DNA of 64,000 nucleotides from Amborella trichopoda (taxonomy: Eukaryota > Streptophyta > Magnoliopsida > Amborellales > Amborellaceae). Both the position numbers and the translations under genes were made by a program. Every line of letters begins with the position of its first letter. The first letter of the stretch is position 1. The DNA lies in contig NW_006496477.1 of assembly GCF_000471905.2 (NCBI RefSeq), forward strand, positions 227,156 through 291,155, given 5' to 3'. This document shows, piece by piece, positions 1-10,530 of this stretch. The notes under the pieces are model-generated. The model was given only the letters and a program-made list of their open reading frames with translations, was not told where the DNA came from and searched no databases.

Positions 1-1590
1 ATATATATATATATGCATTCACAAGCAATAGTTATATAATAGTATAACAATTTAAATTGATTTTCATAAAGACTTAATGGACCTAGCAAGACTATGTGGT
101 TTTCTCAAAACCATATTCATCGACTTAGGTTTTTCTTAAATCATCCAATTTTAATTTTAAAATACATGCTTAGCCTTCATAAATCATTTTATCGTATTCA
201 CTTTTAATTTCCTCCCAAGTCAAGTTCATGGACACAAAAACAAATCATAAATACCATCTTATAATTTTATCCAAAATAAAGCATGACTAAAGAATATTTT
301 ATTAAACCCTTGACAAAATATTTCCTTTTTAGCAAATATGGAGACTTTATCAAGAGATCATTATCACATGCAACACATCATATTATAGACATTATTGGGA
401 GGATTGTCATTAAGACCGAGTTCCAATGGAACACTCCCTTCGTGCTTACATATTTGAACGAGTGACACCCATCTCTCGTGTTTCATTCTTAGGGCCCTTG
501 ATCAAATCACATCTCCATGTGTATTACTACCTTAAGTAGTTCATACTCTAGCTTAATAAGGCACTAAAACATATGGTATTTAAAAATTGGCTCTTTCAAA
601 TTTGTTAGCACCCTTCATTTAATGTCCATACACGCCATACATATTCATAAAATAATTAGCCAAAATATAACCAAAGCATATAAAATAAAAAGATATTGAA
701 TAATCTTTCCCTATATGAATGTGGGATAAATTCCACACTTCAAAACCCTATATTGTGGTACCTAGGCTTTCTTGATACATTGCTTTTATTTGTTTGACAA
801 GCTTTTGTAATCTTGTAAGAGCACGCAACTGATGGAGAATATATTGGTCATCGGTTTCACAAGTCATGAAGTGTCCATCTTTTTGGCACTTGGATTCTCC
901 CTGTCTCACACCGTGAAGAAATAATCTTCTTCATCCCACGATTTCAAATATCACAATTTTGATTCTCCCACTGATCTTTAGCATTTCTATGCTATCACCA
1001 AGTCTCTCTATATATATCCCTTCGTTTCGAAGAAACCAATATGCTTTTATAGGTATTTTGTTTCTTCTTCTTTCTGTTATTCCTAAATCGAATATTCTTC
1101 ATATAGAGTGACTTATCTTGTCAACTCTGTATTACATATCTCTGAAGTTGTACTATAATAAACCATATTCATGGCACACTATAAAACCTTTTAAAATGAG
1201 CCTTAAAAAGGGCTCTATAATTAAGAATCCAAATATGTGCCTTAACATGTCACATCTTTTAATTTACTGCAGCATAGAACATGAGCATCCCATAATAAAA
1301 AAGTGATATCTCTCAACTTATAAAGAGTTTCTCTCTGAATCCTTTTGAGTACTAAAATAGACTCAAAAATATAAGATAGTGTTCAGTTCCATCCCTAAAT
1401 CACACTATTTATGAGTCTACCTTTTAGTGACTTTTACATCATAATGCAAATTTTTCAACAAAAAATTAGGTTGAGCATCTCTCAGTAAAAAAATTGTTTC
1501 TCTCAAGCCTCAGAGAATTTATTCCTAAAATATTTAGTGTTGAAAACTATACTAAAAATCAAATCACAACATCATAGTGAAAATCCCAAA
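1..1590. other. AT-rich stretch without a recognisable gene
   Basis: The first 14 bases are an (AT)n run. The rest is AT-rich with only short ORFs (about 60 codons) that show no family motif. The texture, with a TATA-like run near 1008-1016 (tatatata), would fit the LTR or untranslated part of another retroelement that interrupts the Tat element starting at 1591, but I cannot assign a family. I see no RNA gene. Confidence 0.5.
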
Positions 1591-1627
1591 TAATACAGTC
1601 GGTGAAGCATGTTAGGCAGCCCGTGAT

Positions 1628-2050
1628 ACCTCATTCATCTGGAATGAAGCATGTCAGGTAGCCCTTGACGACATCAAGCATTATTTAATCAACCCTCCAG
1701 TACTCTCTACACCAATATTGGGAAAACCTCTCATTCTATACGTGATTGCTCCAGACGAGTCACTCATAGCATTGTTAGCATAAAACAATGAAGAGGAAAA
1801 AGAGACTGCGATATATTACCTCAGTCGCAGGATGCAAGGGGCCGAGAAGAATTGTCCCCCTATTGAGAAGATGTGTTTGGCCCTGATCTTCGCAGTACAA
1901 AAACTTCGTCATTACTTGCTTGGTCATGAAGTGAAACTTATATCAAAAGCTGATCCTGTAAAGTTTCTCATGACACGCTCATGCTTGTTGGGACACCTTG
2001 CTAAGTGGGCATTATTACTGATGGAAATCGACATCACGTATGTCCCATAG
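1628..2050 (+). pseudogene. Tat element 1: end of reverse transcriptase and RNase H domain (fossil)
   Basis: The reading frame resembles the connection and RNase H part of Ty3/gypsy polyproteins. Typical blocks are visible: a PIEKMCLALIFAVQKLRHYL block (about 1857-1916), where most relatives read YTPLEK or similar, followed by LLGH and the HLAKWALLL region (about 1996-2020). This domain degrades the RNA strand of the RNA-DNA hybrid during reverse transcription in the cytoplasmic particle. The core of reverse transcriptase upstream is not present in the window. The region is part of a broken fossil. Confidence 0.75.
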
Positions 2051-2299
2051 AAGGCCATCAAGGGCCAGGCCTTAGCTGAATTTCTCACAACACACCCTTT
2101 ACTGGCAGAATCTCCTCTATCAAGCGACCTCCCTGATAACAAGTATTTTGTGCTAACCTTGCTCATGTGTGGGTATTGTACTTCGATGGAGCCTTCCAAT
2201 CAGATCGAGGAGGTGTCGGAGTAGTATTCCTAACTCTGAGAGGAGGAGTATTGCCACTTTCTTTCTCTCTCGCTTAGGTCGGTTCTCATAACGAGGCAA

Positions 2300-2554
2300 A
2301 ATATCTGGCCTTTTATAATCAGGTTGGAGTTAGCCTTCGACCTCAACTTGGAGCAGCTCAAGATATATGGCGACTCTGAGTTGGTTATCCAACAGCTCAA
2401 AGGGATCTATGATGTGAGAAAATACACTCTCAAGCCTTATCACGATACTGTAAAATCATATATGGCCCAGTTTGAGGACATATCCCTGAGTCACATCCCT
2501 AAGAGGCTAAACTCACAAGCTGATGCACTTGAGAAACTCGGCGCTACATTTTAG
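2300..2554 (+). pseudogene. Tat element 1: second (archaeal-like) RNase H domain (fossil)
   Basis: The frame contains the segments LKIYGDSELVIQQLKG (about 2357-2404) and LNSQADALEKLGA (about 2509-2547), which match the plant RVT_3-type RNase H fold: a D-S-x-L-V-I strand, then a helix ending in a conserved A-D-x-L. An additional RNase H between the first RNase H and integrase is a hallmark of Tat-lineage Ty3/gypsy elements, so this domain is the main reason for the lineage call. It forms part of the same broken pol as its neighbours. Confidence 0.75.
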
Positions 2555-2899
2555 TTGTCCTCATCAGGACCCATGCTTGTTTGGGTGGTAGAATGGAGAC
2601 ACATTGAACTAAGGACCGAGGTTGACGCGGATGATGAGAGAAATATCCTCCCGAGTGCCCTCCTTATCCATTTGGAGTACTTCTTTCAGCCAAAGAAGTA
2701 ATCAAGACTGAATGAGGAATAGCATAGAGTTAAGGGGCTAAGGGTCGAAATCAAGAACCAAATTCTTTGACCCAATATGCGCTAAAATTGAGCAGGTAGA
2801 AGATTAGAGAGAGCCCATCACTAGTTTCCTTAAACATGGGAGGCCTCAGGAAGATCGTGGCGAACGCAACAGCATACACCGAATGTCCACCAAGTGTAC

Positions 2900-4057
2900 C
2901 CTTCTTGATGGAGATGCTCTCTTCAGACGGTTGTTTGACGGTATTCTTCTTAGATATGTGGACATCTAAGAAAAAAATAAGGTGTTAGAAGAAGTCCACT
3001 CGAGCATTTGTGGACTACACCAGTCTGGTCTTAAGCTCTATGAACGGATACGCAGGTTGGAATATTATTAGCCTTCCATGATCACCGATTCCCTAAACTA
3101 TGCTAAAAAGTGCCAAGTGTGCCAAATACACTCAAGCCTTGTTTACCAACCTCCAGAGCCCTTACACCCTACAATGGCATCATGGCCCTTCTCACAATGG
3201 GATATGGACATTATAGGCCCTATTGGCCCTCTTTCGGTAATGGGTCATGTTTTCATTCTAACTGCAACAGACTATTTCTCCAAGTGGGCTGAAGCGGTCC
3301 CCCTTAAGCAAGTTCTTGGGGTGACAGTGGCTAACTTCGTTCGACATCATATTATATATCGGTTTGAGGTCCCTGACTGGATTATATCTGACAATGGTCC
3401 CCTGTTTTGAAGCCACCATATTGATCGCTTGGTCAATCAGTTTGGTTTTGAGTGGAAGTACTCAACTATGTACCACCCTAGGGCGAACGGATTAGCTGAG
3501 GCGTTCAATAAGACCCTATGAAAGGTTTTAAGAAAATCGGTGTCAAAGACGAAAAAGAACTAGTAGGAGAAGCTTCCTGAAGCACTATGGGCTTATCGTA
3601 CTACTACGTGAAATGCTATTGATTCCACTTGTTATTCTCTGGTCTATGGGGGTGAAGCAGTTTTACCTCTCGAAATACAAATCCCTTCACTGTGAGTCGT
3701 TGTTTACCAAGGAATAACCAAAGATGAGAGAGTAAAGCTCTAGTATCAAGAATTGGATGCATTCGATGAAAAGAGGCTGGAGGCTCAGCAGAACCTTGAA
3801 CTCAACTAAGGGAGAATAAAAAAGGCTTTTGACAAGTCTGTCTAGGTCCTCTCATTCACCCGTAGCGATCTAGTCCTAGTTGTCAAGAGGCTTATTGTTA
3901 TGCATGGCCGGCATAAAGGGAAGTTTGAGCCTAAGTGGGAAGGTCCCTTTATAGTGAAAAAGGTCTCTCCCAATGGAGCCTACATACTGGTACAGCCTGA
4001 GGGAGAGGAAGCAATGCGCCCTATCAATGGACAATACTTAGAGAGGTACTATACGTA
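2900..4057 (+). pseudogene. Tat element 1: integrase (fossil)
   Basis: Three integrase parts are visible. Around 3070-3140 the frame shows CQVCQIHSS, the end of the HHCC zinc-binding domain. The catalytic core follows, with WPFSQWDMDIIGPI (about 3184-3225), TATDYFSKWAEAVPLKQ (about 3262-3312) and IISDNGPLF (about 3382-3408), the usual neighbourhoods of the first two acidic catalytic residues. The C-terminal part near 3919-4057 reads GKFEPKWEGPFIVKKV and ends at the stop that closes pol. Integrase inserts the cDNA into nuclear DNA. The region is broken. Confidence 0.8.
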
Positions 4058-4195
4058 ATGCATATTCAAGAAAAAGAGACTCAACGCGAAAATAAGCGAG
4101 ACAGTCCAAACAAATTCTAACTCTTTTTATTGCAGTACAAACAAGTTACAATTTACAAGCTAAAAAGCCCATTATTAGGGAGTTTACAATTCTCT

Positions 4196-4370
4196 TGCAT
4201 CTGAGGATAAGTGGACAGTTACAGGCCAAAAAAAAATGCCTGCCCCATGAAGAAGAAGCCAAACCACTTGGAGAAGTTATAAACTTCAATTCATCTAATG
4301 AGTAAGAGGACGGTTACAGGCCAGAGGACGAAGCGAAGCCACTCTAAGAAGTTCAGTCCATCCGACGTGT
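4196..4370 (+). repeat. Imperfect direct repeats in the element 1 3' UTR
   Basis: Two units of roughly 90 bp each contain the order GGACAGTTACAGGCCA or GGACGGTTACAGGCCA, then a segment with AAGCCA and GAAGTT and a closing TTCA(AT)TCC. The second unit is followed by three short repeats of ATCAAACATACAA (about 4373-4458). The open frame at 4298-4645 simply reads through these repeats and shows no family motif. Confidence 0.5.
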
Positions 4371-4989
4371 ATATCAAACATACAAGCCAGGTACTTCACC
4401 TGACTGTACATCAAACATACAATGAAGGATTTATTCGACGTGTGTATCAAACATACAAAGCGGGCTGCCCTGGCAAGGAACTGGCCTGTGATGGAAAGCA
4501 TACCATGTTCATAGTGGATACCAGTCCACAGAACAACATCGAACTCACTATTATGCTGGAGGACTTAGCTTCCAACAAGTATCACAAGCCATGCCTTACC
4601 ATCATTCACCACCTTTTGCCGGCCCATGAACATCACCGTACGTAGCTCATCGCTGAGCACCACAAATCCCGCACGTAACTTATTGCCACATGCGAGCATC
4701 ACTCTCCGCATCATGACAGGCCTCACATGCTAATGAGCACCATCGGAAGTCAGCGCCGACTGTGTCCTCTAAAGGCAAGCGACGGTTGTAATCCTAACTC
4801 CCAGCGTCGTCTGCCTTTCTTGAGGATCAGCCCCGGCTTTATCAGCGTTGGTTGTCTCAGCACTGGCTGCACTTCTGTTAGCATCTGCCTTGTCACGATT
4901 GTTCACTTCTCGAGACTCCTCGTTTTCAGGGCCTAAGTTTCCACACCTCCTTAATGGTCGCATGATTTCCAAGGGAAACTGTCCACCTC

Positions 4990-5580
4990 CTGCAACGGTC
5001 CACCTTCAATGCGTCAGTCTACCTTTAGTAACCGTTCATTTCCCTGGACCGTTCGATTTCCATTAGAACTCCCCTGCCATTCTCGAAAAACCTCTGCAAC
5101 ACCGCTAACAACACCGGGAAATTCCTTAAAAACACCGAAAAACCCCCAAGACTGGCGGAAATGCCCACTGCTTCACTCCCACCTCTTCTACCCTCAAAAA
5201 CCAAAACTACAGCCAGAGCTCTTCTATTTCCCGTAAAACTCCCCAGAGAACTCTCTTTTCTCGCTCCTTTCCCTGAAAAGTTCACCAAATCCCTGGAAAA
5301 GTTCTTGCTCATCAAAACCTTCCCTGCAAGACCCTCGCTGGAACCTTACTGTTTGCCGAAAACCTTCCCTGCAAAACTTTTGCTGGAGTCCCACTGCTTG
5401 CCAGAACTTCTATCGGGCACCCTCTCCTCACTATTAAAGAAAACTTTTGTTTTGAGTTTTTACCCTTGGTTAAAAGTGCAGAAAATGGGATTTTACCCCC
5501 TTTTATAGACCACACTACCCTCAAATGCCCCTCACAAACTGGGAATTCCAGTCACATCCAAGGGAAGCCAAGTGGGATGA
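4990..5580 (+). other. Conserved block shared with element 2 (inverted there at 12880-13560)
   Basis: This block aligns by eye with the reverse complement of 12880-13560. The best conserved part is near its right end: TTTTACCCTTGGTTAAAA and ATGGGATTTTACCCCC here correspond to the segment with TTTTACCCTTCGGTAAAA and AGGTTTTCCCCC in element 2. The remainder is rich in CCTGAAAA, GGAAAA and CTCCTG words, with no reading frame I recognise. Conservation around a reverse-strand TATA box suggests a regulatory role, which is an inference. Confidence 0.6.
5491..5507 (-). promoter_or_regulatory. Putative antisense TATA box in Tat element 1
   Basis: Read on the minus strand the sequence is TATAAAAGGGGGTAAAA, a strong plant TATA box with a G run just downstream. 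The equivalent site in element 2 (12902-12916, read antisense to that element) is TATAAAAGGGGGAAAA. No antisense ORF survives beyond it in element 1, since the minus-strand frames between 4058 and 4990 are short. Function is inferred from position and conservation. Confidence 0.5.
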
Positions 5581-5639
5581 GCCGGGTCGAGCTTTGACCT
5601 GAGGCCCGAGGTAACTCTCATCGATCCATACCTAGCGCT

Positions 5640-5870
5640 GGTTGTGTTCAAACGATATCACGGATCGTTCATAGCACCGACTACTTAGTCAAAGTGACCT
5701 GGCGCCCGTTGAGTTTCAAAAGACTTTAGCGCCGGTTAGCGTCGGCTGTGTTCAAACGATATCATGAGTCGTTCACAGAACCGATGCGGTCAAAGTGATC
5801 TGGCACCGACTGAGTTTGAAACAACCCTGGAATCGATTGTGTTCAAACGATATCATGGATCGTTCACAAC
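5640..5870 (+). repeat. Three-copy degenerate tandem repeat of about 90-105 bp
   Basis: The segment GTGTTCAAACGATATCA followed by GTCGTTCA or GATCGTTCA occurs three times (starting near 5648, 5752 and 5838), each time followed by CACCGA-like and TCAAAGTGA words. Units are degenerate. They carry the AGCGCCGGTT/ GCGTCGGCTG motif that also forms the minisatellite of this element's LTR (9890-10530). Confidence 0.6.
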
Positions 5871-6369
5871 GTCCGTTGAGTTTTTGACAACCCAGCGCCA
5901 GATGTGTTTTCTAAGACTCAGCGACTGTTGAACACTCACAAGAAACAATGATTGTTGCACCTGGCGCCAGCTGTATCTCAAGCAGCCTATTGTTGCCTAC
6001 TTCAGGCCAAAGTCTTGTGTGTCTTACGGCATTATCCCCATTGAGGTGCTACCTTGACTATGACCTATTATCCTTAGCAAAGTGGAACCTAGGTCGATCA
6101 AAATCAGGTCATGACTCCTCATCCCCAGTAAGAGTACCACATTTTTACTACAATTTATTGTCCCCAGTAGAGTTATGATCATTCTTGCTACTGCAACCCC
6201 CAATGGTTTGCCTCATGCTTAGTTATTCTGGACCACATTTTGTCACCTCTTCTCTAATAAGGTCAATCTTCTTATCTGGACCACTCATCGGTCTTACCTA
6301 TCTTATCCCCAGGGAGTCAGACTGCTGCCCACCAGACCTATTCCCCATGGAGTTTTAGCTACACGGTGA

Positions 6370-6970
6370 CCCAAGCTCTGGTCCATACTGCACGACCCTA
6401 AACTACACAGCTCCGATCTACACTGCAAGACCCTAAACTGCACAGCTCTGATCCGCGCTGCACGACCCTAAACTGCACGGACCAGACCTTAAACTGCACA
6501 GCTCTGATCTGTGATGTATGACTTTAAATTGCACAGCCCTGGTCTAGTTGCACGACCCTAAAATTGCATGATCCAAACTATACGACCATAAACTGTAGGG
6601 GAGGTTTAGCTGCATGACCTTAAATTGCATGATCCAAGCTATATGACCCTAAATCATAGTGCACGTCCTGACCGCATGATATTAAAAGGCCTCGTACTAC
6701 GGTCCAAACTATATGACCTTAAACTGTATCACAGCTCTAGTTGCACTCCCTTAAACTGCACGGTCCCAGTTGTATGACTTTAAACTGCATAACCAAGGTC
6801 CAAACTATATGACTTTAACTTGTAGTAGAGGTCTAATTGCACGACCATAAACTGCATGGTCTTAGTTGTATGACTTTAAACTGCATAACCACGGTTTAGT
6901 TGTATGATCTTAAAACCATAGTGCATGACCTAGCTGCATGACGTTAAACTATTTTGCATAGGTCCCTGAG
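6370..6970 (+). repeat. Minisatellite of about 37 bp in the element 1 3' UTR
   Basis: A degenerate array whose unit approximates TGCACGACCTTAAACTGCA, then a CAGCTCTGATC or similar spacer. More than a dozen copies can be followed, and a few more lie at 7310-7420. The reverse complement of the same unit forms the arrays at 11338-11600 and 12060-12370 in element 2. Units are contiguous and variable, not identical repeats with unique spacers. Confidence 0.75.
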
Positions 6971-7309
6971 GCATGACTTTAAAACTCGCCCCGACATACG
7001 TGCACACACCTTTTACGTGCATCTTCACACACGTCTTCCCTAAACCGACTGTGTACGTGCACCACCTTTCCTACCTCCTCAGTGAGTTCTTTCCTATCAA
7101 CATTCTACATCATTCCCCAGTGAGTTTCACCTGCACTCACAAAATGGTGAATCATCCTGCCATCCATACTCATCGTAAGCTAGTGGGTCACCACTACTTT
7201 TTATCCACATTTCATACATCATCCATCTGTCATAGGTAGCCTCATGCCATTTCCCCAAGTGAGTCAAACCACCACCATACTCACCCCATGGCCTGCACAG
7301 GCACCCATT

Positions 7310-7420
7310 CATCACCACCACAGTCCAGCTGTATGACCTTAAACCATAGTGCACGTCCTAGCCACATGGCGTTAAACAGTTTTGCATAGGTCTCAGAAGC
7401 ATGACCTTAAACACACCTTC
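7310..7420 (+). repeat. Outlying copies of the 37-bp minisatellite
   Basis: Contains TGTATGACCTTAAACCATAG, GCATGACCTTAAAC and related words that match the 6370-6970 array. The two blocks are separated by about 340 bp (6970-7310) without the unit, which contains CATC/ CCAGTGAGTT motifs instead. Confidence 0.6.
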
Positions 7421-7810
7421 ACAAAAAAAAAAAATGAAAATGATGAAATAACGGGCATGGTGTATACCTTAACAAGGGAACGCTATGAGTAAAAATGACA
7501 GACGGGCATGGTTTCGTGAATAAAAACCCAGGCACGGTAAAAACTCGAGAGGGCATCGTGAGTAAAAATGGATGAAAAGGGTTGACATGGCCAAAATGTC
7601 ATGGGTAAAAGAGCCCCAAAATAAATATAAGTTGGCGAAAACCTTCTCTATAGCGTCGCTTCCCAAGTTCAAGTGAAAATCCAAAAAAGACGCTTGGATT
7701 AATAAACAGGTTGATGCAGCACTTGCCTCAACAAGTGACTTCATCCCTCACTCAAAAGAAGAAAATCCTTGGTGTCACAATGCCAGGACTCTAAAAAGGA
7801 CTTTGGAGCG

Positions 7811-8043
7811 ACAATCAGATGGTTGTCGTAGCTGCACAACAATGGGTAGGGGTGGTTGTACCCAAAGTGGTTATCTCGATAAACTGAGGTACCCTACTCA
7901 TCAAGGAATAACTGATCAATGATAACTTTGGTGTGGCAATCAGATGATCGCCGTAGCTGCAAAGCAGTGGGTAGGGGTGGTTGTACCCAAAGTGGTTATC
8001 TCGATAAAGAGGTACCCTACTCGCCAAGGAATGACTGATGCAC
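7811..8043 (+). repeat. Direct duplication of about 115-125 bp
   Basis: Two adjacent units (about 7811-7930 and 7935-8043) share CAATCAGATG, GTCGTAGCTGCA or GCCGTAGCTGCA, GGGTAGGGGTGGTTGTACCC and AAAGTGGTTATCTCGATAAA almost without change. They differ by a short indel after GATAAA. It is a recent-looking local duplication inside the element 1 3' region. Confidence 0.8.
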
Positions 8044-9566
8044 AAAGTAGACGGTGTCGATGTAAGGCCTTTCAACATACCATTCACGTAATCCTCGAAA
8101 CGTGGCTCAACACCAAAGGATATACACAAAACCAAGACCAAATGGGAACAATGCCCTTCTACATGGCACTCAATTGCCAGACGGGCCTGATTCTGACTGG
8201 CGAGGTCCGTACAAAATCCTCAGCTTCATAATCACCAACAGTCTGCACGATGGTGAGGACTTCGACAAGATCCCTCAAAAAAGTCACCTCTCCCCCTAAA
8301 GTCTCCACGAACGGACTCGCGAACAATGCATCTCTACGTCTGAGCACCCTAGTCACACCATGACGTGAATCTCCTCGGTGTTCAAAAGGCTATCAGCACC
8401 TCAAAAGGCTATCTGCCAAGTTTCATCATAATCAGACATATCTAATGCAGTGAACACAAAGACATAATTTCAATGAAATTGGTCTCTAGCACCCTAAAAT
8501 GGACCCCGTAACTAAAGCCATACTTTTGGTGTGTCAAATAGTTGTAGGACCACCGACACGGTCGAAAACCGTTGTGGGTCAAGTTTCGGCTTAATCGGGT
8601 ACTCCAAGATAAAGTTATGGGTAAAATACCAAAAAGGGTAGGCCGCACACTATTCATGTATGGCCACCCTGCACTAAAACACCATTAAAGGTGGCTCCTT
8701 TTATAGCCACGGGCAGTCACTTTCAGGGCCTATATATCACCTGTTCCAAGTCAGATCACTCCCAAATTTGGTAAGTGTGTTCATCTTATCAATATGAGCA
8801 ATTCGATATGTAGTACGCCCCTTGAAGACACCCGAGTAGGGAGAAAAACTAGAAGGAAGTTGCTGATCTGTAAAAGAAGTTGTAGGAAATTTAGTAGCAG
8901 CACGCCTTGTTCGAGCAGCCAGATCATGATATCACATACCCGATCGACACGAAACCAATTACATTATATGCGCGAGGTCCTAGGCTATCTCTGATCCGAA
9001 CCTCGCGTACGATGAACGGTTGGATTTCACACATGAAGGAGTCAAAGTTGCTGTAAATTTAGGCCACCAGATTTCAAGATTTTGATCAAAAACTCGAGAC
9101 GACAAAATCTTCATCCGAACATGAAATCAAGTTGTGTTTGTGGTAACATGATCGTGACGGCATGCTCAGATTGATTCAGTGAAGAAATCATGAAGAAACA
9201 TCACAGAATGAGCACACTATCGATCTGAAGTTTTCAAGATTCATCCGAAATTCAAGTCTCAGATCATGGCTCAAAAATATGATTCATGACTCGAAGTTGG
9301 TATCAAAACGATCGTCATGCCGAGCCCTACAAGCAAACAATAATCTTTCGATCAAATAGGTATCAAAACATTCCCAGATCAGTCATGGAAGATCACACAA
9401 GTTCTCAGGCAGTAGCAAGGACTATTCTAAAATTCCACACATTGTTAGACAGAGACAAAACAGGCCTTTTGCACCCATTTTTAAAATTTATTTTAATTCA
9501 ATTAAATTGTAATTATCTTCAATTCTAGGTAGTTTTTGGGCATACACCCATGTTTTAGCCCAATTC

Positions 9567-9574
9567 TATATAAA
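9567..9574 (+). promoter_or_regulatory. TATA box of the element 1 LTR
   Basis: TATATAAA preceded by a CACCCATGTTTTAGCCCAAT segment. The corresponding minus-strand site in the element 2 LTR (22833-22826) lies in the same context, CACCCATGTTTGGGCATAAT, so the position is conserved in both LTRs. It would start the sense transcript. Confidence 0.55.
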
Positions 9575-9726
9575 CAGGCAATGCCTCATTATATAAAGGT
9601 CGGATTCATTTTCTTGGATCAATCAATAAAGTTATGAATTTTGCTTAAGCTCGTGGGTATGTCTTGGAGAGATAGAGAGGAGAGAGAAGAAAAGGGTCGA
9701 TACCGTTCGAAATGGTAACTTTCTCT

Positions 9727-9880
9727 CTCCTCCCCTCTTCTTATCTCTTTCTCTCTCTTCATCTCTCTCTCTTTTCATTTCTATCTCTCTCTCTATTCTT
9801 CTCATCTCTATGTCTTTCTCTCTTCTTCTCATCTCTATTTCTCTCTTTCTCTCTCTTATTCTCATCTCTATCTCCCTCCG
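9727..9880 (+). repeat. CT-rich low-complexity tract
   Basis: Runs of CTCTCT and TCTTCTCATCTCTAT words downstream of the LTR TATA box. Open frames here (for example 9632-9865 on the minus strand, rich in Arg and Glu) are by-products of the repeat. A (GA)n tract occupies a comparable place in the other LTR (21731-21762). Confidence 0.7.
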
Positions 9881-9889
9881 TTCTTCATC

Positions 9890-10530
9890 TAATACAGTCG
9901 GTGAAGCCTAGTGCGGGCTAGATTTCTCTCTTTTTCTTCTGTCACAACCGGCGCAAGCCTAGCGTCGGTTAGATTTATCTCTCTCTTTCTTCTGTCACAA
10001 CCGGTGCAAGCCTAACGTCGGTTGGATCTCTCTCTCTCTCTCTTTCTTCTTTCACAATCGGTGCAACCCTAGCGCCAGCTGGGTTTCTCTCCTTTCTTCA
10101 CTTCTAACACAGTCAGCGGAGCCTAGCGTCGACTGCATCTCCTCTCTCTTCTATGTCTAATACAGTCGGTGAAGCCTAGTGCCGACTAGATCTTCTCTCT
10201 CTTCTTCTCTGTGTAACATAGTCGATAAAGCCTAACGCCGATTGTGCCTTCTCTCCCTTCTCTGTTTAATACAGTCGGTGAAGCCTAGCGTCGATTGTAT
10301 TTTCTCTCTCTTCTTTTGACACAATCGGTGTTTTCTCTCTCTTCTTTTGACACAGTCGGTGAATCCTAGCACCGACTGCATTTGCTCTCTTCTTCTGACA
10401 CAGTTAACGAAACCTAGTGCCAACTGCATTTTCTCTCTTCTTTTGACACAGTCGGTGGAGATTAGCACCGATTGCATATTCTCTCTCTTCTTGCTAACAC
10501 AGACCACAATGCCTAGCGCCGACTGCATCT
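9890..10530 (+). repeat. LTR minisatellite with the AGCGCCGACTG motif (element 1)
   Basis: About ten degenerate units of 55-65 bp. A typical unit has AATACAGTCGGTGAAGCC, then TAGCGCCGACTG, then a CT-rich spacer TCTCTCTCTTCTTC. The motif recurs, dispersed, in the 3' untranslated region of the same element (for example 4755, 5729, 5801 and 5962). The other Tat element lacks this motif and has a different one in the same two places. Confidence 0.75.

Larger units (their letters stand above)
4058..8300 (+). other. Long repeat-rich 3' untranslated region of Tat element 1
   Basis: About 4 kb between the end of pol and the 3' LTR with no sense gene. It holds direct repeats (4196-4370), GC-rich dispersed motifs of the form AGCGCCGACTG (4740-5990), a conserved block with a reverse-strand TATA box (4990-5580), roughly 90-105 bp repeats (5640-5870), arrays of about 37 bp (6370-6970 and 7310-7420) and a 125 bp direct duplication (7811-8043). 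The same kinds of blocks recur inverted at 11338-13980 in element 2, so they belong to the family. A long non-coding or antisense-coding 3' region is known in the Tat lineage. Confidence 0.7.

Noticed and set aside
4298-4645. A 115-codon ORF after element 1 pol, first considered an extra gene
   Set aside because: It is built from short direct repeats and shows no family motif.
6370-6970. A CRISPR-like array
   Set aside because: The units are contiguous and degenerate with no unique spacers, and this is plant retroelement DNA.
8102-8299. A WRGPYKIL-like segment resembling the end of an integrase
   Set aside because: One short match in a repeat-rich 3' region, out of context and with no neighbouring integrase motif.
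9632-9921. Arg/Glu-rich and Ser/Leu-rich ORFs on both strands
   Set aside because: They are translations of a CT-rich repeat in an LTR.
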